Part shown: positions 1 to 10,919 of the stretch, piece by piece
Layout of the letters: every line of letters starts with the position of its first letter
Numbering within the stretch: the stretch's first letter is position 1
Assembly (NCBI GenBank): GCA_030762895.1
Contig: CM061063.1
Span: forward strand, 104,430,210 to 104,494,209
Direction of reading: 5' to 3'
Source of the DNA: Sophora flavescens
Lineage: Eukaryota; Streptophyta; Magnoliopsida; Fabales; Fabaceae
DNA: 64,000 nt
Position numbers and translations under genes: made by a program
Notes under the pieces: model-generated
Told to the model about the DNA's origin: nothing
Database searches by the model: none
What the model saw: the letters and a program-made list of their open reading frames with translations, nothing else

Positions 1-827
1 ACTAATATTTGTTTAATTTCAAAATGCTATAATAAATAATAAATTAATAATAAAGATCACGTGAAACTCAAAAGGAAGACCAACAGCATGAAGTAGAAAT
101 ATAGCAAATCAAAATATTAAAAAAAGTTAAACCTAACCTATTTTTTTTAAAAGGTAAAACCTAACCTTTTTTCTAATCCCAAATCAAAGTCTTCATTTTT
201 CTCTGCATAACCTCTCGTCTCTCTCAGACTCTCACTCTCAGACACCACCACAAGCCATCTCCATCCCAAGCACCACCCAGCGGCGTTCCTCTCTCGTCTT
301 TCGTCCAAATCATAGCGTTCCTCTTCCTCTCAAATCTGCTATCAGACGCCGCACGTCCAGAGCACGACCTGCCCTCCGTCGTGCTGTTGTTGCCGTTATC
401 TTCCTCTGCTTCAAATCTGCGGTGGTCGTAAGAGATGTTGCGGCTGCTGCACGACAGAACCGCCAAGTTTTTTGTTGCTATCTTGAAGTTTTTCTTTTAC
501 TCTGGTTCTCTAATCTGGTCTTCTTGTTTTGATTTTTTTCTCTGATTTGACTGGGGTTTTTTATCCTAAACTGAGCAATCTGAACCGCCTAAATTATATA
601 ATGATAAAATTTAATAAGATTTTTTGTTAACATTTTTTATAATTATATTAATACATTTTTAAAATTTAATTATTAACATTTTTTTTAATTTTTGTTTCAC
701 AGAAAAAAATTATGTAATGATAATATTTATTTTTTAATTATATTAATTAATTAATAATATAATATAATTTATTTTTTTAAAATTTTTTTTGGCCAAAAAC
801 CTTTTTTTATTTTTTTTCAAAAAAACT
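1..827. other. AT-rich intergenic DNA, no gene recognised
   Basis: A moderately GC, CT-rich stretch at about 195-470 resembles a plant 5' leader but has no convincing start codon or recognisable protein on either strand. The rest (570-827) is poly-A/T rich. The short open frames here have the composition of reading through CT-rich DNA and show no domain. Confidence 0.4.
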
Positions 828-1111
828 GACGAACCAATAGGAAGCTGCCACATGCCAGTTTGACTGGCGCCACTCCACCAGAGTGCACCATATGACGTTG
901 ACCTGAATTTTCTTTTTTTTTTTCACCACATTTTTTTTTCCCAGAAAACTTTTCCTGACCAATCAGGACCTGCCATGTGGCAAGTCAATGGCGCCAGTAG
1001 TCAGCATAAAAAAAAATTTATTCAAAAGTATGTTAGTTTGGTAAATTGTTTCAAAAGTAGGTTATTTTGGTATATAGTTTCTAAAAGTGGGTCATTTTGG
1101 GAAAAAAAAAA
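828..1111. repeat. Degenerate repeat block with duplicated 50-bp unit
   Basis: Two related units of about 50 bp (about 828-880 and 953-1003) both carry 'ctgac.aa.ca..a' followed by 'tgccaca/tgtg' and 'tggcgcca'. They are followed at about 1020-1111 by three imperfect copies of 'tcaaaagta.gttattttgg', about 30 bp apart. This repeat style, with alternating 'tggcgcca' motifs and 'aaaagtgggtcattttgg' units, is familiar from terminal regions of large plant transposons. The assignment to a superfamily is inference; no coding domain is left here. Confidence 0.4.
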
Positions 1112-1139
1112 CCGATATATCCATGACTCATGATTTCCC

Positions 1140-2103
1140 AGTCAAAGGAACGGCTTAACTAAGTACTTATCGCATAAGACCTTATTGCATGAGAGCTTAT
1201 GCCATAAGCGCTTAAATTCAATAAGTCATGTGCGTTTGAATGCATACTTCGAAAATCACTTATACAAAATTAAGGTGTTTGGATGCATATTTCGAAAAGC
1301 ACTTACACGTGACTTTTTTGTGTTAGTGCCCATTTCTATGAGTCTCTAACCCCCGAGAATCCCCTTCTCCTTCCTCATTAGGTCTCCCTCGCGTGAAGCA
1401 GTGAAAAAGGGATCCCAAATCTGCCACCATCGTTCTCAAACCGCCAGTAACTCGCGTTCTCCGCCTCGCAACAGAAGCTATGCTGCGTCGTGCTCCATCG
1501 TTCCCAAACCGGCAGCAGCTGATCTCAGATCCGCCGCGAGTTCTCCGCCTCCGACGGCTGGAACAAATGAAGTGTCGGGCGTAGGATTTGTGACAACGGA
1601 TGACGTGATGCGGCAGTGATGGGCGGAGAAGCACCGTGGCAAGGTGCTTCGAAGGACGGTCGATGGTGGAGCACAGCCGACTGCGGCAAGGTGCTTCGAA
1701 GGGCGGTCGTAGTCAGAAGGCGGCGAACGACGAAGCTCGCAAGCGGAGGCAGCCCTAGGGTTCCTCTACGCTGCTCAACGAAGAAGAAGAAGAAGAAGAA
1801 GAAGAAGAAGAAGAAGAAGAAGAAGAAGAAGGGACATAGGTTGGACTCTCTGATCGAAAGAGAATAGAAGAAATAAGAAAAATAGGAGCATGCAGGAGTC
1901 GAAGAGTGAAAAAGGTGGAGGATGTTCCCATAAGAGCTTTTAGAAATATCATAAACTCGTCTCACTAACTTATCAAAATAAGTCAAAAACTCCTTATGTG
2001 ATGTCATAAGCTCTTTTGATAAGCTCTGCCAAACACACCGCATAAGAGCTTATGTCATAAGATAAGTCAAAAGGAGTTTAAATAAGTTCTTCCAAATACC
2101 AAC
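1140..2103. repeat. Unclassified insertion-like repeat
   Basis: Both ends (about 1150-1300 and 1960-2100) are rich in 'cataagagcttatg'-type motifs that read on both strands, as in the inverted ends of a degenerate MITE-like element. The block is bracketed by an imperfect direct repeat, 'tttctaaaagtgg.tca.tttgg' followed by poly-A, at 1078-1111 and 2106-2142. The interior (1330-1760) is GC-richer and holds the GAA microsatellite. Open frames through it have no recognisable domain. Class and exact borders are uncertain. Confidence 0.35.
1780..1830 (+). repeat. (GAA)17 microsatellite
   Basis: Seventeen uninterrupted GAA triplets. On the complementary strand they produce the poly-Ser/poly-Phe open frames seen across this stretch, which are therefore not evidence of a gene. 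Confidence 0.95.
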
Positions 2104-2149
2104 GTAATTTCTAAAAGTGGATCACTTTGGAAAAAAAAAAAAAGTCTAA

Positions 2150-2823
2150 AACTTATGCTCCCTGCGTTTTGTTTGTCACCTTCTGCGTTTTGCTGTGCCC
2201 TTTGCCCCTTGCCCCTTTGGTCTTTACATAGTTTAGTCTCATTTTTCCCTCCGACACTATCCTTCCCAAGGCCTAGCACACAGCCGCGCATTGCCACATA
2301 CTCGTCAGACTCGTTTCCACTCGTGTCCGCCGCTCGCCTCTCCCTCTCCCTCTTCGTCTTCGATTTGCTTATTCTCCCTCAGTCCCTTCGAATCTGCTGC
2401 GATTTCGATTGGTTTCTTCTCAATCGTTACGAATCTGCTGCGTTCTCTCAAGCTATCTGTGTTCCTCTCAATTGTAGGTGTGAATTTCTCTTTCTCTCTC
2501 AAACTAATTGAAAGTGTGTTATCTCAAGCTATCTGTTGCGTTTTTGTTAAAGGTTAGGTCTTCAAAAACTGAAATTTAAGCATGATTTGGTAATTTGTTT
2601 TCTTTTTTTTTCCCCCTCAAATTGCTCATGTGGTGAATGTAAATCTGGTTCTCATATGAGACATTGTTGGAGTGTTTACATTTACCTAGCGGTTGCTCAG
2701 AAAGAACAGATCATGAAACCAGTTATACCAAATCTGAATGGAGCTTTTGAAATGCAACAAATTCTGATTTTGGAGGGGTGGGCGAAGATTCAAGCTATAC
2801 CAATGGGGGGTACTGCTAACTAG
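2150..2823 (+). other. Leader-like sequence plus unrecognised exon-like ORF
   Basis: From 2150 to 2540 the DNA is CT-rich with 'tcttcgtcttcgat' and 'gaatctgctgcg' repeats, very like a plant 5' untranslated leader, and ends in a possible splice donor. An open stretch at about 2617-2823 has codon-like composition and a peptide containing MKPVIPNLNGAFE and LEGWAKIQ, which I cannot assign to a family. A frame shift near 2820 would extend the open reading to about 2925. It could be the broken remnant of a gene, or upstream transcribed sequence of the L13 gene. No function is claimed. Confidence 0.25.
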
Positions 2824-3340
2824 TGAGAATGAAACGTCGGTTCAAGAGTTTCTGGAAAAAGCTTCGACAATGCATATTGAATGCTTACTTGGGATAATTT
2901 TTGTCAGTCTTGTTTTTTATTTGTAACTAATGGTGATCCTTTGCAAGGCAGCATCTGGGACCAAAGGATACCATCAAATGATTTAAGTTTTGGTGTATGC
3001 TCACTGATGTATACTTTCCTGCAAATGTCAATAAGTTGAATACAACAAATTTAGTTGCCACGAATGCTTGTTAGTTTTCATTGTGATACTTATGATGATG
3101 ACACAATTGACTTCTTTATTGTAATAGTCTTTGCTTAGTCAGTTGTTACAGTTGATTTCTTTTTGCTATGAGTTATTCTTTGAATGAAAAATACTGGAAA
3201 TTACTTCTCTATATATTGTTCAGTCTTGCTGGAAATTACTTTTCTATATATGTTAAAAACCGATTCAACCGAACCAATCCAAACCGCATTTAATTGGATC
3301 GGATTTTTTTTAATGAAACCATCCAAACCTTTTAAGTTCT
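2824..3340. other. Intergenic, nothing further recognised
   Basis: AT-rich DNA between the exon-like fragment and the L13 leader. A short open frame beginning at 3184 runs into the L13 leader and its CT repeat and is not a plausible gene. Confidence 0.4.
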
Positions 3341-3432
3341 ATCACAATTTCACGCTTTCTGTTCATATTCGAATTTTCTCTGCTGATTTCAATCTCACTC
3401 ACTCACGCATTTCAATCACCGCACAATCATTG

Positions 3433-3436
<4 letters not shown>

Positions 3437-3466
<30 letters not shown>
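3437..3466 (+). repeat. (CT)15 in the L13 5' leader
   Basis: Fifteen CT dinucleotides about 125 bp upstream of the L13 start codon. CT-rich tracts around transcription starts are common in plant housekeeping genes, so this probably lies in the 5' untranslated leader or core promoter (inference). Confidence 0.8.
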
Positions 3467-3471
<5 letters not shown>

Positions 3472-3592
3472 CCTTCCATTTTCAGTCTCATAATTTTATA
3501 CTGTTGAAAACTGAAGGATTCAATTTTTGTTTTTCTTTGTTTTTTGGGTTTGTGAATTGTGAAGAAGATCGACCGAAGCAACTGGTGCAAAA

Positions 3593-6500
3593 ATGAAGAT
3601 GGTAAACTCTTTCAACATGAAGGTAATTTTGTAAGCCCATGATCATTGTGTGCTGAGAATGCATGCCAAGTGTTTGTGAAAATGGCTCCCTATGGTTAAA
3701 TCAGTATTTTAGGCGGAATCTTTGTCAAATTTAGTTTCAAAGTTCTTTTTTTTTCCCCCGGTAAAATAGGCTCCTTATGGATAAGGAGGTGTTTTCAGCT
3801 GAATCATTTTTCGAATGACAAAAATCAAGTGAAGTTTTTAAGTTCTTGTGGTGCTGTTCAGCAATAAAAACATGTCATGTTTATTATTATCTCGCAGCTA
3901 ATTAATGAGGTGACTAAAATGTAGGACATATGTTATGTTTTTTTAGGTGAACAACACTACAAGGGATTAGGATCCTCTCCTGTTTAAGCCTTAGATTTAT
4001 ATTAAATAAATTTATAAGCACCTGAAAAGCTTTACCGAAGTTTTCTCCCTTTTGAAATTCAGTTTCAAAGTTAATCTTATGTCTGATCATATCTTTTCAG
4101 AAAGCAGTCGCTGGAATAAGGCGCATTAATCTTGACGGTCTCCGATGGCGGGTTTTTGATGCCAAGGGCCAGGTGAGCATGAAGTTTTTCCTTTTTCTTT
4201 CTCTTGAACAACTAATAGAGAGTGATTATGAGTCGATAACATGAGATTTTCCCCTATTGAACTTAAAAGGTGTCACAGTTTTAGCTTGTGGTTGGTAGCT
4301 ATTTGATGCTCGTATTTTTCAGCATTTGCATTTTGAGAAAGAATAAAATGTGAGATATTAGGTTAATGAAATGCTTCACAAACATTCTGTCTATCGGCTT
4401 GCATATCAAGTATGACTAGGAGTTGAAAATCCAACCCTGTGAAGTTATCAAACACAAGAAGACAGGCCAATTTCATGGAAATTTCATTTTAGAAGGTTTC
4501 AGAGTGAATATAGATCTTTTGCTATATCTAGTTATTAAGCTAGTTCAGAAGGGGTAGTCATAGTATAGTATCATGTTTAATTATACTTCCCTCCGAAGAT
4601 ATAGCCATGACATGGTACTACCGGAGCATTTTGAGACAATTTATTGGGTGAATTAGTTATAAGCAAGTGGTAATTGAAATCATACAGAAGGTTTTCCAAG
4701 CGTCTGACATCTTTTACACTTCTGGTGTGTGATCAACTATGAAACAGTTTACTCATTTGAAGTCATGAGAGCAATTTGCTAATACATATGCTCCTTTTGT
4801 ATAGGTTCTTGGGAGGTTAGCATCTCAAATAGCTACCGTAGTTCAAGGAAAGGATAAGCCAACTTATACACCTTATCGTGAAGATGGAGATATGTGCATT
4901 GTGCTTAATGCAAAGGATGTTTGTGTGACTGGGAGAAAACTTACAGACAAGGTCTACTACTGGCACACAGGGCAAGTATTTGCATTTAGTACTTCAATAG
5001 AGCTGAGGAAATATTAATAATTTTGGCCTTCATGAAAATCAAATGGTTTTATTCTGATTCAGATGCTTATCTTCGAAGAAATTCTGCCACCAATATTATC
5101 ATTACTGTTTATTTATTTATTGGGTTTCTTATGCCCCATAATATTTCTAGTTTTTGACATTATACAGACTTTTCTGACATAAAGTAGGGGCATGTAGGTA
5201 TGTGGGCCACCTCAAGGAAAGGACTCTAAAGGATCAGATGGCCAAAGACCCTACAGATGTCATTCGCAAAGCTGTTCTGCGCATGCTGCCTAGAAACAAA
5301 TTGCGTGATGTAAGTGCTACATAGACCGGTATCTTTTGGAATTTTGAACTATGAGTATGGAATTTAATTACTAGCGTCCAGACTTAGAGATTTTTGTATG
5401 TTTGGTTTGAGTATTGCAAGAGTAGAATCCCATTGGAGACGAAACTTTCCAGAATTGATTTCTAATGTAGAAATCTAATCTAACTGAAGTGACTCGCAGA
5501 TAGTTTTTTTATTTTGAGGTGGGTCCAATGGTTTTTTCAAAAAGTGCACAACAAGCAACATTATAACTTAGTTTTAACAAGTGGAACCCATAATTTTCAA
5601 AAATATCTCGACGATCACACTTCCCAGATAATGCTTAAATTACCATGACAACCTTGTTTGCACTTGAGGATGCAATTGACCCAAAAGCCCCATAATCATT
5701 TGGAGCCAAAATGCAATTGACCCAAAATAACAAGAGGGAAGAATGAAGACTGAGTGTTTTGGCATGCATTGTATCCTTTAACAAAATCACAACTCTGTTG
5801 AAATTTCTGTTATCATCCATTGTAAATTTGACAACCCAAAATCCACTATCATTGATACGTGGCAATCAAACAGGAGCATGTGGTCTTATTTTTCTTAGAA
5901 TACTTTACCAAAATTTTCACCATTACACCTTAAATGATGTAATGAAAAAGAGCATATCAATATCATAATTAAAATTCCTTACGGATGAATTTAATGTTTG
6001 CTTTTTTGGTAATAGAAAGTTTGTTTGGGGGTGGGGGTCGCACCATTCTAAGTCAAGGCATGCCACAGGCCCACAAGCCTCAATGATGGCTTACAGTGAT
6101 ACTTATAGATGGCTTACTAATGAAAATCCACCATCCAGTTAGCAACTTAATGAATTGTTGTTCTTTTATTTATCATACAATCCAATAGTTTTGCTTTAGT
6201 ATTTTATAAGCACTTGGATTATGAAAGTGAGAAGAGGATTGGGGAACTGTGTTATAAGTGTATATGACTGTGTTAACTACCTCCTGTTACAGGATGGTTT
6301 TATTATATAGTGGTGATTGTCAATTATTTTTTCTTTTTATTTTGTTAGACCTTGTTTCTGATCTTTTTTGTTCTTTATATATTATTGAAGGAGTGATCTT
6401 CTAAGTTGCATTTCTTGCATTATTGTTAATGGATGTAGGATAGGGATCGAAAATTAAGGATCTTTCCTGGCAGTGAGCACCCTTTTGGTGATCGGCCACT

Positions 6501-6660
6501 TGAACCTTATGTGATGCCGCCTAGAAGCGTACGGGAAATGCGCCCACGAGCAAGGCGTGCTATGATTCGAGCACAGAAGAAGGCTGAGCAGCAACAGCAG
6601 AATATTATTGATGGAACGAAGAAGGGCAAAAAGAGAGAAGCAGAGGAAGAGAGTGCATGA
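3593..6660 (+). CDS. Organellar-type ribosomal protein uL13 (L13 family)
   Basis: Five exons: 3593-3622, 4101-4172, 4805-4971, 5198-5309 and 6439-6660, ending in TGA. They join to 200 codons. The protein is a bacterial-type uL13, a large-subunit protein that binds 23S-type rRNA. In plants the closest relatives I know are the nuclear-encoded mitochondrial L13 proteins. The family core begins at KAVAGIRRINLDG (residues 11-23). VLGRLASQIA (about 35-44) and the L13 signature region RMLPRNKLRD (about 118-127) are intact, followed by HPFGDRPLEPY and a basic/acidic tail ending in KKREAEEESA. The start is the first ATG of the exon that joins in frame to KAVAG. The N-terminus is short (10 residues) and not a classical transit peptide, so the target organelle is uncertain. 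Exon 3 joins exon 4 in frame only with a GC donor at 4972. All other introns are GT-AG. Confidence 0.9.
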
Positions 6661-7485
6661 AGACCTTATTTGGCTCAAGGGAGATCTGGTGCTGAAATGT
6701 GGGTTATCATTTGAACGGAAAATCATCTGTATCTGTTTGTTTGTTAGAAAATTCTTTAATGCCATATCGCATTTTGTTTTCTAAGTTTATTAGAAGCTTA
6801 AGGACATAGTTAAGCAATAATGTTATATTCACAGAGTAGCGATTTCTTGCATATACTTCAGAGGAGTGATAATTCTTTACTTTCATCAGTTCATGGTTAA
6901 AAAGTTTCTGAAATATTCACCTCGTGTTCATATACTAATTATTACTCGCACGGTTCTTTTTCTATTGTATTTTTAGCTATTTATTTTTGTTCCAAAACAA
7001 TGGGTGTTTTATAAACCCAAGATATAATTAACCAATTTTTTTTTCATGTATATCCTTATATTGAATTAAGTTGATTTGTCTTGAAAGTACACAAAATCTT
7101 CCGCGAATGTCCTAGTGGCGTATGCAGTATTTATTTAGATTAGTAAATGTCATTGAAACTTGTAAACAATTAATGGTAAAAATAAGGATATTTTAGTACA
7201 AATATACAGGGACGGAGCTATGCGTTAAGCAAGGAGGGCCATGGCCTGCCCTAGCTTGTTTCTCTTTTTTTTTTAACATATTACATATATATTTTAAAAA
7301 CTAACCGTAATGACTTAGGTAGCGTTTGGACAAGTTTTATAAAAATATTCTCGGGAATATATGAATGGGAATAAAAGTTTCCCATATTTGGTACAAGTTT
7401 TAAAAAGTTATTCCCATGCATAAAAGATTCTCTGGAATAAAATTAGTGAATGATAGTAATAAACTCGGGAAAACTCTATTCCCAT
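6661..7485 (+). other. L13 3' untranslated region and AT-rich spacer
   Basis: The first 200-300 bp after the L13 stop form the likely 3' untranslated region. 'tttgtttgttag' and AATAAT-like signals around 6815-6830 may serve polyadenylation (inference). The remainder is AT-rich spacer without a recognised feature. Confidence 0.4.
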
Positions 7486-8431
7486 TAGGGGTGTTCACGG
7501 ATTGAATTGGATCGGTTGTGAGCTAAAAAGTCATACGATCCAATGATGAAAACAACATGCGGTTTGGATTGGATTTGTTTGCTTCCTTAAAAAAAATGAT
7601 CAAATCCAATCCAATCATATGCCTTTTGGATTGGATAATTCGGTTTTTTTCATACTTAATTTTTTTCTTATGTCAAGCGTCCTTTCTATTTATTTAATAG
7701 TGAACAAAAGATAATCTTCATTTAAGTGAGTTAATTTAGGGTCCCCAATACTTATTTTAACATCTCTTTATATTAGAACATCAAAACCTTTATGAAAAGG
7801 TAACAACTATTTATTTTTTATATTAACCATTATTTGGTTTGATGACGAGTGATGAAAATTCTAATTCTTGACAAACTTTTAATTTGGGAGTTTGAGAAAA
7901 AATAACTATTGATATTTTTTAAAACATTATTTTATGTTAAATATTCTTTTATGTTAATTTTCTATATCTACTTCCACTTATCTTTTTCTTTTCCTTGAAT
8001 CGGCTACAAATAAATTGTACCTAATTTATTTTTCAAATTTACTTAATTGATTTCCTATTTTTCATGTTTACTCAATCAAGTATATATATGTTATGCATCA
8101 AAACTTTTAGCAAAATATAACTCAAGACATTAATATTTATTCTAAATAGTCTCATATATGTCATTCCAATAAAAATATTGAAGAGAATGAGGGACATAAA
8201 AGTATGAAAAACAATGCTTAAGTATGAGTAATACTATATACTATTATTTCAAAAATAATAGTATATGTATATAGTAGATCGGTTTGGATTGGATTGGATT
8301 TAACCATGGGATCCAAAATCTGATCCAATCCAGTAAAAAAAATGCGGTTTTTTCGATTTGCTCGGTTTTCGATTTTTCGGTTCGGCTTTTTACGGTTTAA
8401 ATCGGTTTGGATCGGTGGATAAACACCCCTA
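7486..8431. mobile_element. hAT-like non-autonomous element (946 bp)
   Basis: The two ends are inverted repeats. The left end begins TAGGGGTGTTCACGGATTG, and the right end on the other strand reads TAGGGGTGTTTATCCACCG. Both continue into 'atcgg.tt.ga' motifs rich in GGATTGGATT. TAGGGGTGT/ACACCCCTA ends are typical of plant hAT-type MITEs. There is no transposase frame. I could not find a clean 8-bp target-site duplication, so either the borders are eroded or the superfamily call is wrong. Confidence 0.6.
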
Positions 8432-8869
8432 GTTCAGGACCATGTCAAGACATTTCGGGGCACACAATATGATATCTAACAGAAGGTCATATGATCATCC
8501 CAAGTGACACGTAATAACTTTTGTGATGTCATGTTAGCATATGATTCCTCTAAAATTTTCCTTGAATCCTAAAATCAATTATATTTATCTTTCCTAAAAT
8601 GAATGCTAGAGACTAAAAACGGTGATATCAAATTTTAGAGGGATTAAAACCAAATAAAAATAATTCATATGGATCAAAACCAAAATTTGCTCATTTTATA
8701 GGGACCAAAATTAATAATTTCATATTTTAGATGGATGAAAACCAAAGAAATTTTTTTACAGGGACCAAAACCAAAATCCGCTCATTTTCTAATGACTAAA
8801 AACATATTTAAGCGTTAAATCTTTTAAAGTATATATAAGACCATATATGAAAAATAGTGATTAGTGCTT
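8432..8869. other. AT-rich spacer, nothing recognised
   Basis: Contains near-repeats of 'gggaccaaaa..aaaat..gctcatttt' (about 8665-8790), the degenerate ends of an old repeat, but no gene or full element. Confidence 0.4.
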
Positions 8870-9225
8870 TATTAGCTTTTAGCCTAGTGGTAAGTGCTTG
8901 ATCCTTTCACTTGGTATCGGAGCAGGTCATGGGTTTGATTCCCATGTAATGCACTGCTGGCGCTGGGGCCCAGGTGCGGTCGGAGTCAGATCGAGGTCGA
9001 TTCCCTGTAAGGCACGGCAGGTGCTGGGAGTGGAATTGTTGGTCGTGGGCCAGCATTCTGCCTTGGCGAGGCCTAGGTGGGGCCAAAGTCAGGTGTGGCG
9101 AGGCCAGGTGGGGCCGTAGTCAGATCGACACATGGCGCTGACTGCTACTAGGCTTAAGGAAATAAAGTTGCGCCGTGACTAACAACTATAACTTTTAGCC
9201 TAGTGGTAAGAGCTTAAAAAAAATA
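8870..9225 (+). mobile_element. tRNA-like SINE candidate
   Basis: TAGCCTAGTGG at 8880-8890 fits the RNA polymerase III A-box consensus. GGTTTGATTCC at 8932-8942 differs from the B-box consensus GGTTCGANNCC at one position. They are about 50 bp apart, as in tRNA-derived SINEs. A GC-rich body follows to about 9170. A second copy of the A-box stretch (TTTTAGCCTAGTGGTAAG) at about 9193-9211 runs into an A-rich tail. The pieces could be a SINE plus a truncated second copy. A genuine tRNA is unlikely because no cloverleaf closes. Confidence 0.45.
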
Positions 9226-9872
9226 ATAATATGTGAATTATTAATTATCATAGATCAAAATTTTCAGTAAAACAACACTTAAAATGGATAAGAGGGAGTA
9301 TATATATAATGATAGACCGGAAAATAAAAAAAATAAAATTACGAATAAAACTTTCATACAGTTAGCTAGCAATAAGGGCAATAATTTTATAAATCAAACT
9401 TTGAAGACAAAATGTACTTGATATAACAAATTGGACAAAGTCATTAGCACAATTGTCATACTCAAACAAAGTGCGCAACAAATGAATTTCTCAGCTTTGC
9501 CTCAAAAAAAAAAAAAAAAATTTGAATTTCTCAACTTTGAAACAACGCTTGGATATTACGATTCACCCGTGAGGACAAAATAGAAATGAAAAGAAGGATT
9601 CTACTTTGTTATCAAGTGCAAGACATTAATAATATTTGTAAACAAAAGACCTATAACCATTGTCCTAGTCAATGGATATACCTTTGTCTCGTCTAAAGAA
9701 TTTAACTTGTTGACACTTACTAAACTAATGAACCTCATCAACCATCGACTATTCTCATCACACAATATTCAACAACAACCAATGTTTTCGAAGTTCATAG
9801 AACCCCCTAAAAGGAGGGATCACATAAATTAATTGTTGAAGTTGAAGTTGAAGTGTAGATGTCTTAAACTCA
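9226..9872. other. AT-rich spacer, nothing recognised
   Basis: No coding frame, inverted repeat or LTR was recognised between the SINE-like block and the Helitron 3' end. Confidence 0.4.
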
Positions 9873-9902
9873 CTAGTATTTTTACACCCGTGCGATGCAC
9901 GG
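9873..9902 (-). other. Helitron 3' terminus: hairpin plus CTAG
   Basis: On the minus strand the sequence is a 6-bp stem with a 3-nt loop, then GTGTAAAAATACTAG, then the flanking T. This is the expected replication-termination structure of a Helitron. Confidence 0.65.
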
Positions 9903-10244
9903 TTCATCAATTGCTATTATTATTGATAGTATTGTTATCATTAATAACTTGAATTGTGTCTCTATATGTATGGAATTTTTTTTCCCTTTATCCCAAATTA
10001 AGTCCACTATGTCAAACATTTTCTTGACTTATTTCACACATTACTTTCAATATTTCCTTTTCACCTATAATGGTGGTACTCATTCATCTCCAAGGCTTTT
10101 TATTTATAGACAGAAATGATCAGCAAAAACCTTGAAACAATTTTATCTATAAATTGAGTGCAAAGAATTGAATATTATTTTTATTTTAAAATGATATTAC
10201 AATACGTAATGTAACACTATATGTTAAGTGTTAGTCTTGATTAT

Positions 10245-10342
10245 TACTAATGATCAGCCAATCATCGTAAATCATGTGGTGCTGACACGTGTTTACTAAT
10301 GATCAACTAATCATCGTAAATCATGTGGTGCTGACACGTGTC
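10245..10342. repeat. Two tandem copies of a 49-bp unit
   Basis: TACTAATGATCA.C.AATCATC continuing through CATGTGGTGCTGACACGTGT is present twice in direct succession, differing at two or three positions. It lies near the 3' end of the Helitron. Confidence 0.85.
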
Positions 10343-10919
10343 ACTTTATTAGAAAATCATCAATTCCCCTTATAAATTATTATAGATATAGATTTATTAT
10401 TTAAAATAAAAAAACAATGGCAAGGATGTAGAAAAAATAGATTAGAAAATATGAATAGCTCTATCTCTATTTATGTCAATTCAGAGATTGTCGTGTTTGA
10501 CCCCCAAAACATTGTACCTTTACTGGTTTGTAAATATTATAAATCAAAAGTATATATAAATCTTAGGAAAAAAAAATCTCATCACTTGACATGTGACTTG
10601 CACCATTGTGCTATACTAAAATCAACATTTCTCCTTATTAATTAGTATAGATATGGATTTATTATTTAAAATAGAAAAAACAAAGGCAATAATATAGAAA
10701 AAAAATACAAAATATGAATAGCTCTGCCTCTATTTATGTCAACACATATATTAGAAAAATAAAAAAGTAAATTAGAAAAAATATAATTTGGGAAAAAATT
10801 AAAAAAAAGTATATAAAAAATATTTTAAAATAATAGGAAAATAATAATTAGAAAAAAAATTCAAAAAATTAGAAATAAATTATTATAAAGAATATATGTT
10901 TAAAAAAAATAATTTTAAA

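Noticed and set aside
1525..2043. 172-codon minus-strand frame with poly-Phe, and related poly-Ser and poly-Lys frames
   Set aside because: They are translations of the (GAA)17 tract and its flanks in different frames; no domain is present.
8876..8950. A functional tRNA gene
   Set aside because: Only A- and B-box-like stretches fit; no acceptor or anticodon stems close.
9885..9905. CCGTGCGATGCACGG as an isolated regulatory palindrome
   Set aside because: Its position before CTAG and the A/T flank explain it as a Helitron 3' hairpin.
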